Origin: Saprospiraceae bacterium
GTDB lineage: Bacteria; Bacteroidota; Bacteroidia; Chitinophagales; Saprospiraceae
Length of the DNA stretch: 6,767 nucleotides
Direction: 5' to 3'
Assembly: GCA_022842255.1 (NCBI GenBank)
Contig: JALHPW010000161.1
Span: forward strand, 1-6,767
Of this stretch, positions 1-6,329 are shown piece by piece. How positions within the stretch are numbered: position 1 is the stretch's first letter; the number at the start of each line of letters is the position of its first letter. Below the pieces are notes generated by a model that saw only the letters and a program-made list of their open reading frames with translations, did no database searches and was not told the DNA's origin. The position numbers and the translations under genes were made by a program.

Positions 1-1154
1 AGGCTCACGCCTTTCAGCACTTCCACATCGGAGCGGGTGGGGTAAGAAAACTCAATGTTTTCAAAAGCAATGTTTCCGCGTAAACGACCCGCTTGCACAC
101 CGCCACGCGCACGTTCTTCTATCTCTGAGGGCGATTTCAAGATTTCGCGGATGCGTTCGGTGGCCCCCACTGCGCCTACCAACTCGGTGTAAAAATTGCC
201 CAAACTGGCAATACTTCCCCCAATCACCGCGGTATAGGTGATGAACGCAATCAAATCGCCGCCCGTAAATTTACCCGGGGTGCCCACTGGCAAATGCGCA
301 TCCAATTGTACCATGTTCATCCCGTACAAAATCACAAAAAACAGGGCCCCAAAAAGCATGGTAATGATAAACACCGCGAAGATGGCGCGGCCTTTTGCGT
401 AACGCATAGACACATTCACGACCTCCCCATTGGAACGCCCATAGCGCTGGGATTCAAAGAGTTCGTTGGTAAAAGCTTTTACCGCATGGATGCTTTGCAG
501 GGTCTCGTCAAGGATGGTATTGGTTTCACCCAGTTTATCCTGGCGCTGCTTGGAAAGTTTTCGCACCCAGCGACCAAATATCATGGCCCCCACAACAATG
601 ATTGGAAAGGTAGCCAACATGACAAGGGCCAAACGATGCGACATCCACCACAACACCCCGATGCCGCCGACCAGAATGATGATTTGCCGGAGAAATTCTG
701 CCAACACGAAGTAGAAGGTGTTGTACAGTTTTTCCACGTCGTTGGTGAGTCGGCTGACCAACTCGCCCACGCGGCTTTTTTCAAAAAAAACAATTGGGAG
801 CGAAATGAGTCTTTTGTAGAGCGCTACCCGGATATCCGCGGTGCCGCGCTCGCTCACTTGGGCAAACATCATGACCCGGAGGTAGGATACAATGCCTTGA
901 AAAACAAGGATTCCGATGAGCCAAAAACCGATTTGCACCAGGTCCAAATCCTGCGGAATATTTCCTTGCGCCACGTCGAGCGACTGCCCAATCATGGCCG
1001 GGAAGACCAAAAACACGGTGCTTCCCAGGAAAAGCAGTACGAGTCCAAAAATGAACTGGACGCGATAGGGGCGGATGTAAACAAAGATTTTGAGGGCTTC
1101 ACGAAGGCTTTCGCGGGTGAGCTTAGGGCGGGATGATTCTGCTTCTTTCTGCAT
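1..1154 (-). CDS. ABC exporter, MsbA/multidrug half-transporter type (partial, ATPase end missing)
   Basis: ATP-driven export of a lipid or hydrophobic compound across the inner membrane is the likely role; the substrate cannot be read. Reading leftwards from the ATG at 1154, 384 codons are present before the window edge. Residues about 30-330 form an ABC exporter type I membrane domain with about six hydrophobic segments (about 33-55, 73-95, 145-170, 172-194, 257-280, 300-322). Family hallmarks include FFEKSRVGELVSRLTNDV at about 123-140 and IHAVKAFTNE at about 222-231, both typical of ABCB-type half transporters. At about 363-384 the nucleotide-binding domain begins (FENIEFSYPTR, with the A-loop Tyr at 371, then VLKGVS). 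Walker A, signature and Walker B lie outside the window, so ATPase integrity is untested. The full protein would be expected near 590-600 residues. The gene is divergent from the rest of the window. No clear ribosome-binding site precedes the ATG, which is common in Bacteroidota. Confidence 0.93.
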   Translation of the reverse strand, partial: MQKEAESSRPKLTRESLREALKIFVYIRPYRVQFIFGLVLLFLGSTVFLVFPAMIGQSLDVAQGNIPQDLDLVQIGFWLIGILVFQGIVSYLRVMMFAQVSERGTADIRVALYKRLISLPIVFFEKSRVGELVSRLTNDVEKLYNTFYFVLAEFLRQIIILVGGIGVLWWMSHRLALVMLATFPIIVVGAMIFGRWVRKLSKQRQDKLGETNTILDETLQSIHAVKAFTNELFESQRYGRSNGEVVNVSMRYAKGRAIFAVFIITMLFGALFFVILYGMNMVQLDAHLPVGTPGKFTGGDLIAFITYTAVIGGSIASLGNFYTELVGAVGATERIREILKSPSEIEERARGGVQAGRLRGNIAFENIEFSYPTRSDVEVLKGVS

Positions 1155-1212
1155 ATTGGGCGCAAATTTCGGCAGTCGAACAGATTTTGCGTGTAAAAGT
1201 TGGGTAAAGATG

Positions 1213-1241
1213 TTGGAGCGGCGCTCGTCGTTTTACCTTTG
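1213..1241 (+). promoter_or_regulatory. Bacteroidota-type promoter (TTG-N18-TACCTTTG) for the 99-residue gene
   Basis: TTG at 1213-1215 is followed after 18 bases by TACCTTTG at 1234-1241, an exact match to the TAnnTTTG -7 element of the Bacteroidota housekeeping sigma factor, with the -33 box at the usual distance. The ATG at 1246 begins only four bases after the -7 box. Transcription would therefore start at or inside the beginning of the gene, giving a leaderless or nearly leaderless message. That inference assumes 1246 is the true start. It may also drive the downstream genes by read-through. Confidence 0.68.
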
Positions 1242-1245
1242 CGCC

Positions 1246-1545
1246 ATGTATACGCTCTTACTCTCCATCGTAATTGGCCTTTTTGTGGCCATGCTGTTCG
1301 TCAACGTATATTTTCGGGCCAAGGTGCTCAAGACCTACGGCATCCTGGTGCGCAACAAAGTCGAGTTTGGCGCATCCCATATTTTCAACCGTCAAAAACT
1401 AGAGGAAGAAATACTGCCCCGCTACCCACAGTTCCGCAACGAAATTGAAAGTTTTATCCGCCACATGCAATACTCCATCAAAATGGCTTCCGTACTGGTA
1501 GCCCTGATTACGGCGTTTGGAGCTATCTTGATGTATTTTCGTTGA
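1246..1545 (+). CDS. Small two-helix membrane protein, conserved-hypothetical type
   Basis: This 99-residue protein is not one I can name. A hydrophobic segment at 3-23 (TLLLSIVIGLFVAMLFVNVYF) and a second at 79-97 flank a charged stretch of about 55 residues with a helical, amphipathic look (RQKLEEEILPRYPQFRNEIESF around 49-70). This predicts a membrane hairpin with a soluble loop; orientation cannot be fixed. The frame is open further upstream to 1090, but the first ATG fitting the promoter at 1213-1241 is 1246, and a start further up would read through that promoter, so I chose 1246. It is divergent from the ABC exporter and ends 102 bases before the first SGNH gene. The stop codon overlaps the first base of the heptad repeat. 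Compact size, promoter and sensible residue composition support a real gene. Confidence 0.8.
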   Translation: MYTLLLSIVIGLFVAMLFVNVYFRAKVLKTYGILVRNKVEFGASHIFNRQKLEEEILPRYPQFRNEIESFIRHMQYSIKMASVLVALITAFGAILMYFR

Positions 1546-1607
1546 CGGTTCACGGTATACGGTTCACGGTATACGATAAACGGTATACGATAAACGGTTG
1601 ACGGAAA
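1545..1607. repeat. Nine tandem 7-bp repeats (ACGGTTC / ACGGTAT / ACGATAA variants)
   Basis: Nine consecutive heptads, each beginning ACG: ACGGTTC, ACGGTAT, ACGGTTC, ACGGTAT, ACGATAA, ACGGTAT, ACGATAA, ACGGTTG, ACGGAAA. They pair into 14-bp higher-order units, the first two of which are identical (1545-1558 and 1559-1572). The palindrome GTATAC recurs exactly every 14 bases at 1555, 1569 and 1583. The array starts on the last base of the stop codon of the 99-residue gene. A regulatory, protein-binding or replication-slippage role is possible but not shown. Confidence 0.9.
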
Positions 1608-1608
1608 G

Positions 1609-1631
1609 CCAATAAACAATCACCAATAAAC
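1609..1631. repeat. Direct repeat CCAATAAAC, two copies 14 bp apart
   Basis: CCAATAAAC occurs at 1609-1617 and again at 1623-1631. The 14-base step equals two heptads and continues the period of the array just before it, though the sequence differs. The segment is AT-rich and ends about 16 bases before the start of the first SGNH gene, so it lies in the leader of that gene or of the operon. Confidence 0.7.
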
Positions 1632-1647
1632 CAACCCGCCCGCATCC

Positions 1648-3084
1648 ATGGAAAAAAACTACACCGGGCAAGCCCTTTCCCTTGCGCTCCTCGTTTTACT
1701 CCTGCTCACCGGACTTTCGGTGCTGCCGGGTGGCATGACTTTAGGCGATTTTGAGTTGCGCAAAATGGATATTTTTGAGGATATCCGGGATTCTACAGCC
1801 GTCGATTCGGTATCGCTTGCCGAATCAACCGCCCAATTAGACACCTTTGGTTCTTTTCAGGCAGATTCTGCTGCCTTGGCAGGTGCGGATTCAACCGTTT
1901 CCGAAGATACTATCCGAATTTTACCCGCCAAGGACTCCATCTTTTTTGGCAAAACATTCGAGGACTATACGCCTCAGCAACAAGGACTTAACCGCTTTTT
2001 TGCCGCAGTGGATTCGATTGTCCGCGGACGAACCGTGCGTATCGCCTGGTATGGCGACTCGTTTGTGGAAGGAGATATTCTGGTGGGTGATTTGCGCGAC
2101 ACGCTTCAAACCGTTTGGGGTGGCGCGGGCGTGGGGTTTGTGCCCATCACCTCCGAAGTGGCCCAATTTAAACGAACATTGAAGCACAATTTTAGAGGGT
2201 GGACGGCTTATTCCATTATAAAAAAGTCTGAAAACCGTCCGGCACTAGGGCTAAACGGCTATGCATACCGTCCGGAACCGGAGGCTAAAGTGCATTACGA
2301 GGGTGCTCGGTATTTCCGAAACACACAGCGCTGGAACCGGGTAAAGTTTTTTTACACCGCCGACACAGAGCGTTCTTTTGTGTGGCAGGCCAACAACGAA
2401 GCCCCACATCAAGAAAAACTGCCCGCGAAAGCCTCCCGACTGAGCACTTGGAAATGGACGGGCTCCGAAGCAGGCACCGATGCTTTTGCAATCCGATTCC
2501 CCGAAACAAGCGGGCTGCTTGCGTATGGCGCCACCCTCGAAAATGGACCCGGCGTCTACATCGACAATTTTTCGGTGCGCGGCAACAGCGGTGGCCCCTT
2601 GAAACTGCTTGCCCCTGAGTTTATCCACGAATTTGATGCCGTCCAGAAATACGACCTGATTGTCATTCAAGTTGGGCTAAATGCCGTAACGAATACGTTG
2701 AACAACATTCGTTGGTATGAAGCAGAGTTGGACCGCACGTTCACACACTTAAAAAAATGCTTTCCGGGAAAACCAATCCTGGTGGTCAGTGTAGGCGATC
2801 GTGGCGGGAAAATGGGTACCGAAATCGTCACCATGCGTGGAGTTCCCGCCATTGTGCAGATGCAACGGAACCTGGCACGCAAACATGGACTGCTGTTTTA
2901 TGACCTTTTTTGGGGCATGGGCGGCCCCAATACCATGTTGAAATTTGCGCACCAAAGACCCCGTTTGGCAAACACCGATTACACCCACTTGACACATGAT
3001 GGTGGAAAAGTGGTCGGACTAATGTTTGCTAAGTTATTTTTGCAGGAACAGGCCAATTGGCGGGCAAAAAAGAAGCTGCAGTGA
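1648..3084 (+). CDS. Membrane-anchored SGNH hydrolase, AlgX/PatB-like (glycan O-acetyl transfer or esterase)
   Basis: Likely an extracytoplasmic enzyme acting on ester (probably O-acetyl) groups of an envelope glycan. The 478 residues begin with a hydrophobic segment (about 8-28) that looks like an uncleaved signal anchor, followed by an acidic Ser/Asp-rich linker (about 38-96). The SGNH blocks are complete: block I WYGDSFVEGD with nucleophile Ser138; a glycine-rich stretch at about 311-316 that may supply block II; block III VGLN with Gly343 and Asn345; block V DYTH with Asp444 and His447. Between Ser138 and Asn345 lie about 205 residues, far more than in a minimal SGNH domain. This implies an inserted beta-rich module, as known for peptidoglycan O-acetylesterase Ape1. 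The sequence after block I (RD, Q, G.AG.G) is shared with the next gene. In related Bacteroidota loci such genes usually sit beside an MBOAT acetyltransferase (recollection); none is seen here. Transferase and esterase cannot be told apart from sequence. Confidence 0.85.
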   Translation: MEKNYTGQALSLALLVLLLLTGLSVLPGGMTLGDFELRKMDIFEDIRDSTAVDSVSLAESTAQLDTFGSFQADSAALAGADSTVSEDTIRILPAKDSIFFGKTFEDYTPQQQGLNRFFAAVDSIVRGRTVRIAWYGDSFVEGDILVGDLRDTLQTVWGGAGVGFVPITSEVAQFKRTLKHNFRGWTAYSIIKKSENRPALGLNGYAYRPEPEAKVHYEGARYFRNTQRWNRVKFFYTADTERSFVWQANNEAPHQEKLPAKASRLSTWKWTGSEAGTDAFAIRFPETSGLLAYGATLENGPGVYIDNFSVRGNSGGPLKLLAPEFIHEFDAVQKYDLIVIQVGLNAVTNTLNNIRWYEAELDRTFTHLKKCFPGKPILVVSVGDRGGKMGTEIVTMRGVPAIVQMQRNLARKHGLLFYDLFWGMGGPNTMLKFAHQRPRLANTDYTHLTHDGGKVVGLMFAKLFLQEQANWRAKKKLQ

Positions 3085-3132
3085 CCAGCATCGCCAACCG
3101 TAATATTCAAAGCAATCGAAACAAACCGTACC

Positions 3133-4413
3133 ATGATGTATCCCCCCCTCCGTCTTTCCCGTTTGCGTCTCCTGGCCAGTGGGGCCTTTCTGCTGTTGTT
3201 TATTGGGCAATGTCAGTCGCAATTCCGTCCCCCGCAGGTAACAATAACGGATGCGGACACCGTTGGCGCTGGGTATAGCTTCATTCGGCAAGCTGAAAAT
3301 GAGATTGAAAACCGCGATTACCTGGAACCGGTTTTCGAAAAACTGTTCGCGCAACGCACCCAGGGCGGGAAAAAAATCAGTGTGGTTCACATCGGAGACT
3401 CCCATATACTGGGCGATTTTTTGACCCGCGAAGTACGCGACCGGATGCAGCGCGAGTTCGGGGATGCCGGGCGGGGGCTTTTGTTCCCCTACAAACTGGC
3501 GCAATCCAATGGCGCTAAGGATTTTTTGGCAGAAACCAATTGCCGTTGGGTGGGCTCCAATTGTCAGCGCGATCTTTCACCGGAGACCAATTTTGGCGCG
3601 GCCGGTTTTAAACTCACTACCACCAACCCGAATGCCGAGCTGACTTTCCGGCTACGGGACACGGCCACTTCTGAAAGCCGTTTTTTCACAAAAGTGACTG
3701 TTTTTCAACGCAAAACAGCCCTTGAATACGATTTAGAAGTCCGGGATGAGACCTCCAAGCAGACAGCACAACTTTTTATCGAAGATGATTATGCCCGTTC
3801 GTTTTACTTCGACCGACCAGTAGGTTCAGTCACCATCGCCGCGAAAAAAAATACGGCGCAGCAAAAAACACTGACGCTGGATGGCATTTCCTTGGAAAAC
3901 GAACTGAGCGGTGTGGTATACCATTCCATTGGCGTCAATGGCGCGAAATACATGGATTTTGCCCGGGCTAAATACTTCGCCCGACAAGTGGCCGACCTGG
4001 AGCCCGATTTGGTGGTGCTCTCTTTTGGAACCAACGAAAGCCAGGGGACCACGGAACCCGCCTACATGCGCCGCACCATGGAATTGCTCACATCGCAAAT
4101 ATTGGAGCGCAGTCCAAATACCAAAATCATGCTCACCACCCCCGCCGATTCCTATTTGCGCGGGCGAGGTGTCAATCCACACATGGCCCAGATGAGCGAG
4201 GTGATTCGCAAGTTTGCACGTGAAAAAGGTTTTGCCTTGTGGGACCTTTTCAATTTTACCGGCGGCGAAAACTCTTCGGTTTTGTGGAAGTCGCACAATC
4301 TGATGACCTCAGATTCAGTGCATTATACCAAATTTGGATATGCGTTGCAAGGCAAATTGTTTTACCAATCCTTGGTAAAGGGGTACAATAATTTTGTGGA
4401 CGGGAAGCGTTAG
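3133..4413 (+). CDS. Secreted SGNH hydrolase with inserted beta module, paralogue of the preceding gene
   Basis: Predicted periplasmic or secreted esterase/acetyltransferase of 426 residues. A positively charged N-terminus and hydrophobic core (about 12-25) followed by QCQSQ form a type I signal peptide; the Cys at 27 lacks a proper lipobox. Catalytic blocks are intact: block I HIGDSHILGD with Ser90; block II likely SIGVNGA with Gly267/Gly270; block III FGTN with Gly299 and Asn301; block V DSVH with Asp394 and His397. The GDSH....GD....(L/V)R..(L/M)Q..FGDAGRG pattern is the form seen in Ape1/PatB-type glycan acetylesterases. About 210 residues separate Ser90 from Asn301, nearly the same as in the upstream gene, so both probably carry the same inserted beta-sandwich. 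The start is the first of two ATGs; no alternative in-frame Met follows for over 200 codons. It begins 48 bases after the previous stop and probably shares a transcript with it. A run of seven C bases lies at codons 4-6. Confidence 0.87.
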   Translation: MMYPPLRLSRLRLLASGAFLLLFIGQCQSQFRPPQVTITDADTVGAGYSFIRQAENEIENRDYLEPVFEKLFAQRTQGGKKISVVHIGDSHILGDFLTREVRDRMQREFGDAGRGLLFPYKLAQSNGAKDFLAETNCRWVGSNCQRDLSPETNFGAAGFKLTTTNPNAELTFRLRDTATSESRFFTKVTVFQRKTALEYDLEVRDETSKQTAQLFIEDDYARSFYFDRPVGSVTIAAKKNTAQQKTLTLDGISLENELSGVVYHSIGVNGAKYMDFARAKYFARQVADLEPDLVVLSFGTNESQGTTEPAYMRRTMELLTSQILERSPNTKIMLTTPADSYLRGRGVNPHMAQMSEVIRKFAREKGFALWDLFNFTGGENSSVLWKSHNLMTSDSVHYTKFGYALQGKLFYQSLVKGYNNFVDGKR

Positions 4414-4462
4414 TGTAGCGCGAGCCTAAAATTTGGCAAAGCGCAAAATCAAACACTTCCCT

Positions 4463-5272
4463 ATGTCAAATCTGAAAACACTGGTTTGGGCAATTTTTCT
4501 TATTCCCGGGTGCATATTTGCACAAAGGGAAGCCAATGGTTTTTTCCAAATACCACCCAGTACCGTCTCGATTTCGACCAGTGTGGCTGAAGGCCTCGAC
4601 CAGCAAGCTGAACAAAATTCCAGTGCAGACCGAAGTGCTTCAATCAACGGTTTTGAAGTTGGCTTCCAAATTACTTTTCGTGAATACAAACGGTTTTTAG
4701 CGGCCGTTCGGCAGGATTCAGGGGAGGCTGCCTACCGAAACCTTTTGCCAGATTCTACAATTGGTACCACTGAACAATACCACAGATATTTGTTGGAGGC
4801 GGAATATGACGATTTCCCCGTGGTGGGCATATCCTGGGAAAACGCCCTACGATATTGTGTGTGGCGCAGCATGCAGGAGATTTCCAAGCCTGGAACCCAT
4901 TATTTGTACCGACTCCCTACCATGTTGGAATGGAATGCCGCTTTTGAGGTATTAAAAGGCGTCAAAAACACTGATTTCAATCAGGATTATGCCGATTGGT
5001 TGATGGACGCTTTTTATGAAAACAGCTTTATGTATGCCCCTGCGGCAGTGTATGGTTATGATAAATCAGACCGGTTGTCGCATAGAAGGCGTTTCATTGG
5101 AAACTCCTATTTTATTTCATTTCGCGACCCTGCAAGCTTTCGGGGCTTGTATCAGTATGCTAGCCAAGGACATCCTTTTTTGGGTTTCCGCTGTGTGCGG
5201 GAGCAAACAGAGCTGGATTCCCAGGTCGAGCTGATGGAATATTACAAAAAAACCTGGCATATTACCCTTTAG
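4463..5272 (+). CDS. GldK/PorK-like protein with non-catalytic formylglycine-generating-enzyme fold
   Basis: GldK (PorK) is a lipoprotein that with GldN (PorN) forms a ring under the outer membrane in the type IX secretion system. This 269-residue protein carries the same fold in short form. The match is clearest at 113-135 (AEYDDFPVVGISWENALRYC, then VWRS), which resembles the GldK AYDDYPVVGV-W-A--C-WRT signature. Other family motifs follow: YRLPTMLEW at 149-157, ADWLMD at 177-182, RRFIGNSY around 209-216 and LGFRC at 240-244. The positions of the copper-binding cysteines of true formylglycine-generating enzymes appear to be Ile218 and Pro223 (aligned by eye), so catalysis is unlikely. Residues 1-20 are a signal peptide. 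The IPGC at 14-17 could be a poor lipobox, but cleavage before Gln21 looks more natural. The frame extends to a TTG at 4433; the ATG at 4463 gives the proper signal peptide. Only 10 bases separate it from the GldN-like gene. Confidence 0.78.
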   Translation: MSNLKTLVWAIFLIPGCIFAQREANGFFQIPPSTVSISTSVAEGLDQQAEQNSSADRSASINGFEVGFQITFREYKRFLAAVRQDSGEAAYRNLLPDSTIGTTEQYHRYLLEAEYDDFPVVGISWENALRYCVWRSMQEISKPGTHYLYRLPTMLEWNAAFEVLKGVKNTDFNQDYADWLMDAFYENSFMYAPAAVYGYDKSDRLSHRRRFIGNSYFISFRDPASFRGLYQYASQGHPFLGFRCVREQTELDSQVELMEYYKKTWHITL

Positions 5273-5282
5273 CACAAGTTAA

Positions 5283-6326
5283 ATGACATACAACTGGATT
5301 GTAACAATGCTGCTATTCCCTTTATCCACAGGGGCACAAATAGAACAGCGAAGTGTGCCATATGAGGAATTGTTGAACGAGCGCGAAGCTGGGGATACCA
5401 CAACCCATATACATTTTCAATTTCAACTTCAGGATGGTCGTATGTCTGGCCCATTCGCAGCTTACTATTGGAGCGGGCAAACAAAAGCAATCGGGATACT
5501 CGAAAATGGGCAGCCTAAAGGCGAGTGGAAGGTATTTTATGAGGATGGTAGGCTAGCAATCAAGCGGTTTTATCATCATCCTGCCGAATTTGAAACAATC
5601 TTTCCACCATTACCCAAAAAAGGGCCGGCAAATTTATTTGGCCGAAACACGAATCAACCATTTAAACGCGATTCCTCGGGGGTAATTCAATTTAGACCTT
5701 TACGGGAAACAGACCTTTATTGGGAACAATGGGTGCGTAGATGGATACCAGCCACCGAACAAAATCGTGTTATGTTCGAAAACAACCTGATTTGGAATAC
5801 AATCTGGGCGGCTGTTCGGTCTGATGAACTTCCTGTTTATTCAGCAATAGAATCCAAAATGAAGACCAGACTAAGCAAGGAGGATATTCAGGCAATTCAA
5901 CAGGAACCGCTGCAACTTTTAGGTCTGGAAACAAAAGAAGCGCACTTTTTCAGCAAATCTGGGATGTCCATGGAAGCTCGATTCATAGGTTTAAGGCCTG
6001 TTTTTTGGGATAAAATCAAGCAAGACACCGTGCGCCTTTTCTGGATATATTACCCGCAGGCACGAAAATTTTTGGCTTCCGTAAAATTGAACCAGCCAGG
6101 ACTTCCCGCTGAAATCCAAAGCCTGGACGATGTTTTTTATTTCCGCCATTTTAGTGGCACCATCTATCAAAAGCATACAGTGTATGACCAGGGTAGTCCA
6201 ACCTATTATTTTGAGGACCGGACAATATTTAGTCCTGAGGCGGAGCGAATTGAATTGGGTATTTTAGAGACCGATTTCGAGTTTTGGGCCCACTTCAACG
6301 CAAAGGCCTATAAAAAACAGAAATGA
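5283..6326 (+). CDS. GldN/PorN-like protein with N-terminal MORN-variant repeats
   Basis: GldN (PorN) binds GldK to build the periplasmic ring of the type IX secretion system. This 347-residue protein has a signal peptide (1-19, ending STGAQ) and two or so MORN-variant repeats at about 51-95 (DGRMSGPFAAYYWSGQ, then ENGQPKGEWKVFYEDGRL). The GldN domain spans about 136-302. Its motifs are FRPLRETDLYWEQWVRRW at 137-154, ETKEAHFFSKSGMSMEARFIG at about 216-236 (GldN: -DWFFD-....-RIIGI-P), RLFWIYYPQAR at 251-261, and LDDVFYFRHFSGTIYQKHTVYD at 281-302 (GldN: DDIF--R-FSS-I-KE-NVYDR). Ordinary GldN has no MORN repeats, so this is a distinct architecture. The C-terminal tail is shorter and different. 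It starts 10 bases after the GldK-like stop, behind an A-rich leader, and is presumably translated from the same message. Base composition is AT-richer than the SGNH genes. Identification rests on motif recall, not on a search. Confidence 0.8.
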   Translation: MTYNWIVTMLLFPLSTGAQIEQRSVPYEELLNEREAGDTTTHIHFQFQLQDGRMSGPFAAYYWSGQTKAIGILENGQPKGEWKVFYEDGRLAIKRFYHHPAEFETIFPPLPKKGPANLFGRNTNQPFKRDSSGVIQFRPLRETDLYWEQWVRRWIPATEQNRVMFENNLIWNTIWAAVRSDELPVYSAIESKMKTRLSKEDIQAIQQEPLQLLGLETKEAHFFSKSGMSMEARFIGLRPVFWDKIKQDTVRLFWIYYPQARKFLASVKLNQPGLPAEIQSLDDVFYFRHFSGTIYQKHTVYDQGSPTYYFEDRTIFSPEAERIELGILETDFEFWAHFNAKAYKKQK

Positions 6327-6329
6327 GCC

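Noticed and set aside
294..1136. Long plus-strand open frame of 280 codons
   Set aside because: It lies wholly antisense to the ABC exporter, whose motifs are unmistakable. Its product is rich in His, Lys and Gln with no fold-like pattern, as expected of a shadow frame.
1163..1170. GAAATTTG on the minus strand as a -7 box for the ABC exporter
   Set aside because: It differs from TAnnTTTG at the first base, and no TTG lies at the right distance upstream, so it is too weak to annotate.
1545..1607. CRISPR array
   Set aside because: The units are 7 bp with no spacers between them, so this is a simple tandem repeat.
3034..3504. Minus-strand open frame of 156 codons across the SGNH gene junction
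   Set aside because: Antisense to the catalytic Ser region of the second SGNH gene and without recognisable motifs.
4389..4396. TAATTTTG as an internal promoter for the GldK/GldN-like pair
   Set aside because: It matches TAnnTTTG, but no TTG box is found 17-23 bases upstream and it lies inside coding sequence of the second SGNH gene. TAAAATTTG near 4427 has the wrong internal spacing.
4433..4462. Upstream TTG start for the GldK-like gene
   Set aside because: It would add MAKRKIKHFP ahead of an already good signal peptide; the ATG at 4463 is the simpler choice.
4505..4515. Lipoprotein signal (IPGC) in the GldK-like protein
   Set aside because: Proline at -2 and a hydrophobic IFA after the cysteine make it a poor lipobox; kept only as an open question in the findings.
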